NCBI GenBank assembly: GCA_028641055.1
Contig: CM054062.1
Location: forward strand, 236,294,376-236,358,375
Direction: 5' to 3'
From: Alopecurus myosuroides
Lineage: Eukaryota > Streptophyta > Magnoliopsida > Poales > Poaceae
Length of the DNA stretch: 64,000 bases
Part shown: piece after piece, positions 10,796 to 22,962 of the stretch
Layout: each line of letters begins with the position of its first letter
Position numbering within the stretch: the first letter of the stretch is position 1
Notes under the pieces: generated by a model
Told to the model about the DNA's origin: nothing
The model's database searches: none
Seen by the model: the letters and a program-made list of their open reading frames with translations, nothing else
Translations under genes and position numbers: made by a program

Positions 10796-12383
10796 TAATG
10801 GTGCAGATCTTGCACTCGGTGGGAGACCCCAAGAGGAAGGTATGATGAGCACAACAGCAGTTTTCCCTCAGTAAAAAACCAAGGTTTAATCAACCAGTAG
10901 GAGGAAGGAGTAACTTCAGAAGGTTAAAGGAGCTGAGATGGCAGGGTGCACTACCGGTTCAGAAGCAACGTGGAACCTACACAACACAATCAAATCACTT
11001 TGCACCAACGAAGCAGTGAGGTTATCAATCTCACCGGTTTTGCTGAACACAAAGAGGTTAAACGTAGGGTGTGGAAAATAGTAGGTAAATAGTATGAAAG
11101 CAGTAGCAGCAGTATGAAAGCAGTGTGTATATTATCAGTATGAGAAAATGGACTAGGGTACACAGTTCACTAGTGGTGTCTCTCCGTGAAAGATAAATAA
11201 CATGCGTGGTGAACAAATTACAGCTCGGCAATTGACAGAAATGAAGGCTGCACCTTAGTGCATATGCAAGACATAAATATTACTTTGTGATTCATGCGGG
11301 CATTACAACAAAATACATAGACCGTCATCCAATTGCATCTATGACTAATAATCCACCCTCCGAATATCATCTGAACAAACGTTGGGTATTAAGTTGCAAG
11401 CAACAGATTATCGCAGTAAGCAAAGTGTGTAATGTAAACAATGTAAAGTAGGTAAACACCGTTGTTTTCTCCCTAATGGCAACAACACATCCTCCATCCA
11501 TCATGTTTCTGTCACTCGAGCATAGATGCAAAGGAGGCATGAACCCACTATCGAGCATAAATACTCCCTCTTGGAGTTACTAGCATCTACTTGGCCAGAG
11601 CATCTACTAATAACGTAGAGCATGCAAGATCATAAATAACATAAGCATGAAGATAACATGATAGATTCATAATCAGAAGACATAGCATTCAACATTCATC
11701 ACATCCCAGTAAACACAACATGTAGCATTACATAAAGATGATCTCGATCATGTGAGGCAGCTCACGAGATCTAAACATGAGGTACAAAGTGGACATAACA
11801 ACCATCTAGCTACTGATATGGACCCGTAGTCCAGGGATGAACTACTCACGCATCACTTCGGAGAAGGGCATGGTGGTGTAGACCCCTCCGATGATGAATT
11901 CCCCTCCCGTCATGGTGCCGAGGAAAGCTCCAGAACCCTCCCGATCTCGGGATAACGATGACGACGGCCTCGGGTTTTTCTCGGGAGGAAGTGGTATATT
12001 TTTAGGGTTGATCTGTTGGGGGTATAAATAGGCGAAAGGGCAAAGGTGGTGGAGGCCTGGGGGCCCCACACCACCCCATGGCGCGGCCAGGGGCGCGCCA
12101 CCCTATGGTGTGGCCCCCCTGTAGCCCCTCTTCGAAACTTCGTGGAACCTTCAGGAATTCTAGGACCTCCGGACTTCGAATTTTCCAATTCTGAGAATAT
12201 TTCAAAAACAACTTTTCTGAAACTAAATACATCAGAAAACAGGGAACTGGCTCTGTGGCATCTTGTCAATAGGTTAGTCCGGAAAATCGATAAAAATGAC
12301 ATAAAGTGTATAGCAAACATGTAGGAAACAACATGAAAACAACATGGAACATCAGAAATTAAGGATACATTTATGACGTATCA
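10796..12383 (-). repeat. 3' LTR of Athila-like element 1
   Basis: On the minus strand it begins TGATACGTCATAAATG and ends ...CATTA, the terminal TCA being altered. It includes a tip inverted repeat, a GC-rich block at about 12060-12130 and a minus-strand TATA-like CCTATTTATACCCCC (about 12018-12032) that may be the LTR promoter. It serves as the reference for reconstructing the uninterrupted form of the right LTR. Confidence 0.9.
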
Positions 12384-15210
12384 ACATACCCAAGCTTAGT
12401 TCCTACTCGTACTCGAGTAGGTAAACGATAAAAACACATAATTTCTGAGGTGAATGCTACCAACATAAACTTGATCATCAATAATGTACAAGAATATGTA
12501 AGCTGAGATCATAAAACTTCAACACAAGCATGATAAATAGAATTTTAACAATAAAGCACAACAATCACCTTGCATAATGAGAAGTAACACAAATAAAAGA
12601 TCACAAATAACAATGCAATGAAAGATATACGTTTGTTTCAAGCATAGAGATAACATGGCAAAGTGATATTTCGCTAGTCCTTAAGAGTGGGGCAAAATAT
12701 AAATGCCAGGTTACCTTCAAAGTTCACGAGGAAGACTAGAACAAATAATTAGAGAACAAGCAATAACTCATCATGAATCAGTTAATAATGTTTCTAGGAC
12801 AAATGCACATAAAACTCAGAATGGAAACTATGCTCTCTCAACTGTACATAAAGTTAGAAGATGGATACTCAATATAAAAGTAAAAGAAAGGCCCTTCGCA
12901 GAGGGAAGCAGGGATCAACTCATGTGCTAGAAATTTTTAGTTTATTAAATAGAGGTATAAAATCTTGACACTCCTTCCATCCATATTACACAAACCATGG
13001 CTAACCGAATCCTCGGGTGCCTGCCAACAATCACATACCGTGGAGGTGTGTCTATTTTTTAGAGAGGTGTATGCTTATGTCAACGAATTAGTAGTAGATT
13101 TAATTATTGCACATTTACTTTCAGTTTTGCATTGCAGTTTAGAAGTCTCACACCTTGTGCTTGACAACCACTTGGTGAGGTTGAGGGCACAAAATTCTCT
13201 ACTTGTTTGCAGGATCCTGGAGGAAGCTTGGAAGACAACTGCTGAAATACTGGCTCCCCAAGAGTTTGATATAAACCCTCGAGTCACCCTCGTGGGGAAG
13301 AAGGCTTGACACTAGCTACACACTCTGCACTTGGAGTCTCAACCAAGCCATCACCCGCTGCCAGCTCTTCTATCATTGGATAAGAGGATGCAGCCACTAG
13401 TCCAGGGTGTGAAAGTCCAATCAACAAGTGAGATAAAGATTCTCTATTTACGTCCTCATGAGCTAAAACAGGAGCACAAAATAGGAGTAATTTTGGAAGT
13501 TTTAAAGGTAACACATGGGCAATTTACTTTGGAGTGGCGGTTAAATACCACATGTAGGTAGGTATGGTGGAAAATTTTGGTAAACTTTGGTTTTTGGGAG
13601 TTGGATGCACGAGTAGAGCTCATACTCAGTACTGGTGAAGGCTAGCAAAAGACTGGAAGCGACAAATCAAGAGAGCATAAGAGCCATAATCATGCATAGA
13701 GACATAAACATCATTAATCAAAGCATAAGTGGTACCACAAGTTCAAAAACTAAATGATCATAGAGGCTATAAGTGACTGGTTCATAGTCATAAACATGGT
13801 GTGAGCATGCGCAGTCAACCAAATAAAACATTCAAAGGAGAACACCACAAATTTATGCTTCAATATGACAAGAACAACTCATGATTCTTTCAATGGCACA
13901 TTAAACACTCTCAGCTATTTGAGGCTAATCGTGCTACTAAATAACCGCAAGGATTTAGAGTTAAAATAATATCTAGCATGATATGAAAAATTCTAGCCAC
14001 GTTCTATACAAGCTTCTACTTGCACCATTATAATTCTACTACAAATAGTAGTTTCTTTTCCCAACAAGCACCATACAAAACATGCTTTAAGAAAAACTCC
14101 CTAAATTCTACAGCAAGCAAACATGGTAGTACTCACATAACACTATTAAAACTAACAACTCTGAAAAGAGATGCAATGAAAACAAGAACTAAACAGGAAT
14201 TTTGCAGCAGCTAGAAGAAAAACTAAGAATACTAGCATATCAAGTATTCAAACGAAAAAGAGGAGCGTGTCTCTCTCCCAAACAAAGAATGCTAGGGTAA
14301 AACTATATTATTGCAGTAAGTAAACAAAGGAAAACAAAAGAAACAAAATAAAAACAAACAAACGCTCCGAGTAAACTTCATACGATTGGACCGAAGAAAA
14401 ATATAGTTTCACTAGAAGTGACCTGATAGATTGTTGATGAAGAAGGGGATGCCTTGGGCATCCCCAAGCTTAGATGCTTGAGTCTTCTTAAAATATGATT
14501 GGATGAACCATGGGGGCATCCCCAAGCTTTGACCTTGCACTCTTCTTGATCACATATATCACCATCTTCTCTTGACCCTTGAAAACTTCCTTCACACCAC
14601 ACTGAAAGAGTAATTCGCATTAGAGGGTTAGTGCAACAATAAAAAATTCATGGGGTCTGCATGGGCACAAGTTATATTGATACTTTTAAACATTAGCTAC
14701 AACCACTTATGTTTCGTGAAGCAAAGAAATCCACTTGACATCGTAAAAGAGCAAATGCAAGAAAAATGACAGAATCTGTCAAATTCAGAACAGTCTGTAA
14801 AGACGAATTTTTTTGGGGCAGTTATGTTGCTCACATCAAAAAACTTAAAGAACAAAAAAGTTGCGGAATTAGCCGAGGAATAGGCACAAGAAATTTCAGG
14901 TAATTCTGAATTTTCTATGAGTTATACGTTTTTTTACGGTGGACAGCAGAAATCTGTTTCCTGCGTAGAAATCCCAAGACCAACTCCAACTCTCGTCAGA
15001 AACTTCTTGGCACAACTAAAACATGAAAATAAAGATACAAATGATTTTCTACATAATTATACTAACTCTTTACTCAAATAAAACAGAGAAAAAACAAAGC
15101 AAAAATAAAACCATGGGTTATCTCCCAAGAAGTGCTTTTCTTTAACGCCTTTTAGCTAGGCCCAGAAAAGTGGAATCAAGTGTTTTCAAGTGAAGAAGCA
15201 TCCAAATTGT
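12384..15210 (-). other. Non-coding internal region of Athila-like element 1
   Basis: This stretch lies where RT, RNase H and integrase would sit in an autonomous Athila. Only short chance frames are present. Structured features are a hairpin CTACTCG/CGAGTAG (12403-12420) about 20 bp from the 3' LTR, next to an aagcttgggtat PPT-like string, and two copies of GGCATCCCCAAGCTT at 14457-14471 and 14515-14529. Much of it resembles 19263-22000 in element 2. Confidence 0.8.
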
Positions 15211-15217
15211 AACTCGT

Positions 15218-17330
15218 TCAAATAATAGAATCAAAATACAACTTCATTCTATTTCTAGGATAGTGTTCCATACCTTTCTTGAGTGGGAACTGAAATTTAA
15301 TATTCCCCTCTTTCATATCAATAACAGCACCAACAGTTCTAAGAAAAGGTCTTCCCAAAACAATTGGGCATGAAGCATTGCATTCAATATTCAAGACAAC
15401 AGAATCAACGGGATTTTTTTTATTATTAACCATGGTAAGAACATCATCAACTCTCCCCAAAGGTTTTGTTCTAACATTATCAATAATACGAACATCCAAA
15501 TAACGAGGTTCCAATGGTGATAAATCAAGAATATCATAGAGTTTCTTGGGCATAACAGAGATACTAGCACCAAGATCACATAAAGCATTGAAATCAAAAT
15601 CATTCACTTTCATTTTAATAGTGGGTTCCCAACCATTATCTAGCTTCCTAGGGATAGAGGCTTCACACCTTAATTCATCCTCTCTAATTTGCATGAGAGC
15701 ATTTGTAATATGTTTTGTGAAAGCCATATTCATAGCACTAGCATTAGGACAACTAGCAAGATTTTGCAAGAACTTAATCACTTAAGTTATGTTGCAATCA
15801 TCAAAGTCAAGATCATTTTTAGCACAGGTAATGGGACCATTGTTTCCCATATTTCTAAAAAATTCAGCACTTTTATCCGAAACATTTGTAGCAGTTTCAG
15901 GCAGTTTTGCATTTTTAATAACAGAAGTGGGAGTATTTCCAACACCAGTTACTTTACCATTGATAGAAGGTTTTCTAGCATGAGAAGCTTCAATTTTACT
16001 AGTGGTGGTAATGGTGCAAACATTAACTATATTATTCTTTCTAGCTAATTCATCTTCTCTTTCCCATCTAGCCTGCAATTCAGCTAACATCCTAACATTA
16101 TCATCAATTCGAATTTGGATAGCATTTGTAGCAGCAAAAGGATTCTCATCTATAGTTTCAGTTAGCAGTCATTCTATTGATCAAAGAAGATTGAGCTTCA
16201 GACATGGATGAAATAGAAGTTTCAGCATGAGCAATTTTAACTTGCAAACCAGATATTTCTCTATTTAAACTCTCAAGTTGATAGCTGATATTTCTTAGCA
16301 TAACAGATTGTTCTTCCATGGTCTTAGTAAATAGTTTATTTTGATCATTTTTTTTGCATAAAGTCTTTAGTGGATCTTTCAACTTCTGAAATTCTTTCAT
16401 TAGACATTCCAGTTCTATCATTATTACCACTATTAAAAGGATATGGCCCATAATTGTTGCTACCAAAATTATTCCTATAAGAATTGGTGTTGAAATTATT
16501 ATTTTTAATGAAGTTCACATAAACATGCTCTTCTTGATCAACCAAAGAGGCTAAAGGAACATTATTTGGATCAATAGGAGCATGGACATTCACAAGCATA
16601 GACATAATAGCATCAACTCTATCACTCAAAGAGGAGGTTTCTTCAACAGAATTTACCTTCTTACCAGTTGTAGCTCTCTCAGTGTGCCATTCAGAATAAT
16701 TTACCATCATATCATCAAGAAGTTTTGTTGCTGACCCCAAGGTAATGGACATAAAGGTTCCTCCAGCAGCTGAATCCAGAAGGTTTCTTGAAGAAAAATT
16801 CAGACCTGCATAAAAAGTTTGGATGATCATCCAAGTAGCCAGTCCATGAGTGGGACAATTCTTTACTAAAGATTTCATTCTTTCACAAGCTTTATCAACA
16901 TGATCATTATCAGTTTGCTTAAAATTCATAATGCTACTTCTTAAAAATATAATCTTAGCAGGAGGATAATATTTTCCAATGAAAGCATCTTTACACTTAG
17001 TCCAAGAATCAATACTATTTCTAGGCAAAGACATCAATCATTCTCTAGCTCTTCCTCTCAAAGAGAAAGAAACAATTTCAGTTTAATAATATCTCCATCT
17101 ACATCTTTATATTTTTTCATCTCACATAGTTCAACAAAATTATTAAGATGGGCAACAGCATCATCAGTACTAACACCAGAAAATTGCTCTCTCATAACAT
17201 GGTTTAACAGGGCAGGCTTTATCTCATAAAAATCAGCAGTAGGAGCAGGTGGAGCAATAGGTGTGCTAATGAAATCATTGTTGTTGGTGCTAGTAAAGTC
17301 ACACAACTTAGTGTTCTCGGGAGTAGTCAT
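15218..17330 (-). pseudogene. gag-protease region of Athila-like element 1
   Basis: An ATG at 17330 (MTTPENTKL) starts gag. The frame breaks near 17065-17090 and continues 17037-16345 (PRNSIDSWTKCKDAF and HGLATWMIIQTFYAGL, the Retrotrans_gag core). It shifts again to 16090-15782, then a stop near 15782 precedes 15781-15218, which carries the retropepsin-like protease: CDLGASISVMP (about 15575-15605) and CPIVLGRPFL (about 15345-15375). The Asn-rich tail of gag (about 16430-16510) is typical of Athila-type gag. No zinc knuckle was seen. The region ends without running into RT. Confidence 0.85.
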
Positions 17331-17843
17331 TTTAACAAGACTAAAAACAGTAATAAAACTACAACTAGAATAAGAACTAATTTTTGTGTGTTTTTGATAA
17401 AGAGAAGCAAACACGACAAAATAAAATAAACTAAGAAAAACAAAAAAAAAGTAAAGAGATTGGAGTGAGAGACCCTCCTTGCAGAAATTCTCTTCCTCTC
17501 CGGCAATGGCGCTAGAAATTAGCTTGATGGTGCAGATCTTGCACTCGTTGGGAGACCCCAAGAGGAAGGTATGATGAGCACAGCAGCAGTTTTCCCTCAG
17601 TAAGAAACAAAGGTTTAATCGACTAGTAGGAGTAAGGAGTAACTTCAGAAGGTTGAAGCAGCAGAGATGGCAGGGCGGACTACCCGTTCAGAAGCAACGT
17701 GGAACCTACACACCACAATCAAATCACTTTGCCCCCAACAAAGCAGTGAGTTTGTCAATCTCACCGGTTTTGCTAAACACAAAGAGGTTAAACGTATGGT
17801 GTGGAAAACAGTAGCAGCAGTATGAAATCAGTGTGTATATTAT

Positions 17844-19262
17844 TGATGTCTACGCACGCTTCTATTCTTGTAGACACTGTTGGGCCTCCAAGTGCAGAGG
17901 TTTGTAGAACAGCAGCAAGTTTCCCTTAAGTGGATTACCCAAGGTTTGTCGAACTCAGGGAGGAAGAGGTCAAAGGTATCCCTCTCAAGCAACCCTCCAA
18001 TTACGATACAAGAAGTCTTTTGTGTCCCCAACACACCTAATACAATTTTCAGTTGTATAGGTGCACTAGTTCGGCGAAGAGAGAGTGAAATACAAGTAAT
18101 ATGGATGATTATAAGTGACAATAGCAATCTAAAATAAAAGTGGCAGCAAGCAAACATGTAGTAGAACTGATTGTAAACGGGGTGCAATGCTTAGAAACAA
18201 GGCCTAAGGATTCTAATTTCACTAGTGGACACTCTCAACATATATATCATAATTGAATGCATAAATATCTCTCTTCATTATGCTACTCCGAACCACTCTC
18301 CGGTTGAATAACAAACACCAATTAATTGCGTAGGGCTGCAAAAAGCACTCCTTAAAGTCACATTCCCATGTCTAGTTAACCCCACGTTGTCACTATGAGC
18401 GCCCTAGAAGGTACTGGACAAACACCACAATTTCATAGGGTCATCCAACACAAGATATAAATATCATGCTAAACCACACGATGCACACACTGCCACCTTT
18501 ACACCGTGATCAAAGTGCTTACGGAGATCTCATAACAAAACCACTTGAGTAGCATAACAGATGAAGAGTGACATCTACTAATTCAACTATATTACAAAGC
18601 TCACGATCACATAAAGATCACACCATGGGAGAGAGATGAAACACATAGTTATCGGTAGAGCCCTCAGCCCCGGAGGAGAACTACTCCCTCCTCATCATAG
18701 GAGACAGCAACAGCGATGAAGATGGCGGTGGAGTCGATGGAGATGGCTCCGGGGGAACTTTCCCGTGCCGGCAGGGTGCTAGAACAGATATTTTTGTCCC
18801 CCGAAACTTGTCGTCGGCGGCGGTGGAGCTACGAATGTTTTTGGTGAAAAGGGCCGATTGATTTAGGGTTTGTGCATCGGGGGGCATATATAGGCGAAAG
18901 GGCGATGCCGGGTGGGTGGCCAGGGGGCCCACACCACCTGGTGGCGCGGCCAGGGGGACCCGCGCCACCCTATGGTGTGGCCACCCTGTGGCCCCTCCTC
19001 CGGGTCTCTTCGGGACTTCCTTGACCCTCCGGGACTTCTAAGACTTCTGGATTTTGAATCGTCCAATTCCGAGAATATTTCCAGAACAACTTTTCTGAAA
19101 CTAAAAACAACAGAAAAACAGGAACTGGCTCTATGGCATCTTGTCAATAGGTTAGTCCCGGGAAATCGATAAAAATGACATAGATTGTAAGAAAAACATG
19201 TAGCATATGGCATGAAAACAACATGGAACATCAGAAATTAAGGATACGTTTATGACGTATCA
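17844..19262 (-). repeat. 3' LTR of Athila-like element 2
   Basis: Minus-strand termini TGATACGTC...AGACATCA. A minus-strand CGCCTATATATG block near 18885-18896 is a candidate TATA. The inner half (17844-18660) differs from element 1, while the outer half (about 18880-19262) matches it, giving a mosaic LTR. Confidence 0.9.
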
Positions 19263-22090
19263 ACATCCCCAAGCTTAGTTCCTACTCGTCCTCGAGTAGG
19301 TAAACGACAAAACAAATAATTCTGAGGTGACATGCTACCAACATAAACTTGATTATCATAGTAATGTAAAGCATGTAAACTAGGATCAAATGAATAAAAA
19401 TTGTGGTTTATAGTTGATATCAAAGAGTAATGTATAAACCATTAGGAATAACAAAGTAAAACCTGTTAATGAATCAACACTAAAAGATAATCCACTGTGC
19501 AAAGTATATTAAAGATGATTTAAGCTTCAAGAACAACAATATAATCATCCAAGGCATCAAACTCTCACAGCCACTCCTATTAGGATCAAGTCAAGTGACA
19601 ACAATATGCACATAGGAAAATCATTCAAATAAATATGCACTTAAAACAAGCAAGCATTCTGTATTGGTTCCTGGAACCAGGAAGTTATGGCTAAAAGAAC
19701 ATTATGGGGGGTTTGGATGGTCAATGGAAGAAAGTCTCACACAACTAAAAGTGATCATTAGACAAGAGAAGTATTATAATCGAAGTTATGCAGGGAGTAG
19801 TCATTGCCACACAACGGATGCACATAGATCTATAAGTGTATGAAATCTTTCCAATGGATCTTGTGGGGGTGCATCCAACCTGCTTGCTCACGAAGACCTA
19901 GAGCTCTTTTTGAGGAGGCTCATCATTGGAATATACAAGCCAAGTTCTATAATGTAAGTTCCCCACGTAGTTATGCAAATAATAATATGAAAACTCTCTC
20001 CAAACTAAAGTAATGATGCTAAACAAAGCACAAGTGTGGATTAAATGATAGTAGTGCTGTCCCCTCTCTCTTTATTTTCTCTGTTTTGCCTCTTTCTTTG
20101 TTTTTTTTATTTTTTTTCTCTTTTGGATTTTTCTTTTTTTTATTGTTTTGATATATAACCTCACTGGTAGGGGCAACACTCTATTTTACAATGAATCAAC
20201 ACACTTTAGTACTCATAACTCAAACTAAAATATCTCTGATGAATGAAACTAAATGCTCCTGCCAGTGTAGCAGTATGCAAAAATAATAATGAAGCATGAC
20301 AAGTAACATAATGATGATGGATGTTGTATGGCAATATATCTCGGAATGGCTATGGAAATGCCATGGTAGGTAGGTATAGTGGCTGTTTTGAGGAAGATAA
20401 ATTTTGGCTTATGTGTAGAAGAACAAAGTTCTCCTACGGGGTTTGGATGTACCGGCGAAGTTTGCACCAACTCTCAATGTGAGAATGAGCAATGCACGGT
20501 ACCGAAGAGGCTAGCAAATATGGATGGGATGTGCCAGAAAACCGCAACATAGAACTCACAAGTTAAAAGATTCCAAATAAAATAATGATATCACAAGGCA
20601 TAATTAAAATCACTCAAAGAGGGTTTGTGGCAGTTACAAGTCACTGTTAGCTACCCCGACCGTAGCGCGTAACAAAAAGCCATTACGATTACAATCAGCA
20701 AAGGAAGTCATATACCATTATCCTATCAACTGGTTATTTGAGTGTGGCACAGTTTCAAGCTTCTAGACCAACCATTAATTCTTTTCACTCTACTAAACCA
20801 ACAAGTTTAACATTAAGAAAATTAATATCTCAAAACAACAGCAAATAGTCAAGTGAACCAGTTTAATGATCTACAAGAATATCCAAGCTTTTTTCGTTAT
20901 ACCATCTACCACACGTAGTATTTTCTACCAAACAACAAACAACAAAAACTCTCCAAGAGATATAGCAATGAAACAAGAGAGTACTATCACAACTCTACTA
21001 AAACTAACAAGTCTAAACAAGAGATGCATGAAAAACAGGAGCTAAAGGCAGTACTAGCAAAAAGTGAACACTTAGAGAACAATAAGAGTGAAAACTAGAG
21101 TGTTCTAAGCAATGAAAACAGAGTGTGTATCTCTCCCACACAAGTATGATAGGTTCCAGTGATGTATATTGCAGCAAGGAAATAAAAGAAAACAAAAGAA
21201 AAACAAACAGACGCTCCAAGTAAACTTCATATGATGCGATTGAATAAAAATATAGTTTCACTAGAAGTGACCTGATAGATTGTTGATGAAGAAGGGGGTG
21301 ACTTGGGCATCCCCAAGATTAGATGCTTGAGTATTCTTAAAATATGCTTGGATGAACCACGGGGGCATCCCCAAGCTTTGACATTGCACTCTTCTTGATC
21401 ACATATATCACTCTCTTCTCTTGACCCTTGAAAACTTCCTTCACACCGCACTCAAAGAGTAATTCACATTAGAGGGTTAGTGCAACAATAAAAAATCCAT
21501 GGGTTCTATAAGGGCACAAGTTCTATTAATACTTTTAAACATTAGCTACATACACTTATGTTTCGTGGAGCAAAGAAATCAACTTGACATCGCAAAAGAG
21601 CAAATGCAAGAAAAATGACAGAATTTGTCAAAACCAGAACAGTCTGTAAAGAAGGATTTTTTAGGGGCACTTAAGTTGCTCATATCGAAAAACTTAAAGA
21701 AATAAAAGTTGCCGAATCATCCAAGTAATAAGCACAAGAAATTTCCGTTCATTATGATTTTTCTGTGATTTATAAGATTTTTTACGGTGGACAGCAGAAA
21801 TCTGAAAACCAACTCCAACTCTCGTCAGAAACTTTACTTGGCACTACTAAAACATGAAAAGAAAGATACAAAGGAGTTTCTACAGAATTATACAACCCCT
21901 TTACTCAAATAAAATAGATAAAAACAAAGCAAAAATAAAACCATGAGTTATCTCCCAAGAAGTGCTTTTCTTTAAAGCCTTTTAGCTAGGCATGATAATT
22001 TCAGAAGATGCTCACATGAGAAATAATAATTGAAGCAAAAGAGAGCATAAAGAAGCAAACATAAAACAAATTTAAGTCTAACCCACTTCC
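19263..22090 (-). other. Non-coding internal region of Athila-like element 2
   Basis: Contains the hairpin CTACTCG/CGAGTAG (19282-19299) beside the 3' LTR, a pyrimidine-rich tract at about 20060-20150 (purine-rich on the coding strand), and copies of the GGCATCCCCAAGCTT motif at 21306-21320 (one base changed) and 21364-21378. The module at about 21961-21993 is shared with the other two Athila-like elements. No real coding frame was found. Confidence 0.75.
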
Positions 22091-22106
22091 TATGAAAAAT
22101 AATCTT

Positions 22107-22780
22107 TTAAAAAAACAAGTCAATGAAGCACAAAGTGGCTCGCATAGGAAGGCAAAACAAGTGCAACTTCAAAAATTTCAACATGGAGAGGGGAAACTTG
22201 ATATTGTTGAGATGCATAAAATTATGTTCCCCTCTCTCATAACAACTTTTAGTAGCATAATGAATAAAATTAACAATATAAATATCACAAGAAACATTCT
22301 TATCATGAGCCACATGCATAAAAGAATTTTTACTCTCCACATAAGCATAGTCATTCTTATTAATAGCAGTGGGAGCAAATTCAAGAAAATAGCTATCATT
22401 ATCATTCTCATCACCATAATCACTAAATATAGGAGGCATTTTGCGATCATAATTAATTTTCTCCTCAATAGTAGGTGGACTGAAAACATCATATTTATCA
22501 TTGTAGTCATCATAGATTGGAGGCAAAGTATCATCAAAGAAAAATTCCTCCTCAAAACTTGGGGGGGACTAAAAATATCATATTCATCAAAACCAGCTTC
22601 CCCAAGCTTAGATTTTTCCATAGCATTAGCAGTAACGGTGTTCAAAGAATTCATACTAATAACATTGCTAATAGCATGCAAATAAAGTTCCATAGGTTTT
22701 TTAATTTTCTCTTCAAACAATTCATGTCCTAATTTAATATAAAGATTATAAAACTCAATCATATTTTTGTTGTTTTCCAT
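22107..22780 (-). pseudogene. Unassigned repeat-containing ORF of Athila-like element 2, frameshifted
   Basis: An ATG at 22780 (MENNKNMIEFYNLYIKLGHEL) lies about 155 bp after the PBS, where gag would start. The frame shifts at a C7 run (22560-22566 on the plus strand) and the sequence continues in the frame 22526-22107. The product is acidic, with a repeated unit ending in a YD(I/V)FSPP string followed by acidic residues and a PPI(Y/F)xDY string, seen at least twice. The C-terminal part has SYFLEFAPT and a hydrophobic tail (about 22110-22160) that could be a membrane segment. It does not resemble gag, protease or any enzyme I recognise. Function unknown. Confidence 0.55.
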
Positions 22781-22962
22781 TAAGACTAACTAGTAAAAAT
22801 AAAAACAAGCAACCAGTAAAAAGAAGCCTAACTAGTGAAAATAAAAACAAGAAACAAAAAGATATAATTGCAGAATCTAAAGGAAATAACTTCGAGCACT
22901 CACACCCGAGGATGTGAGAACCTTTTACCTTACCACCCCGACAACGGCGCCAGAAAATAGCT

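Noticed and set aside
20060..20155. Pyrimidine-rich tract as a functional PPT
   Set aside because: It is far from any LTR boundary; the real plus-strand primer should abut 19263. It is simple low-complexity sequence.
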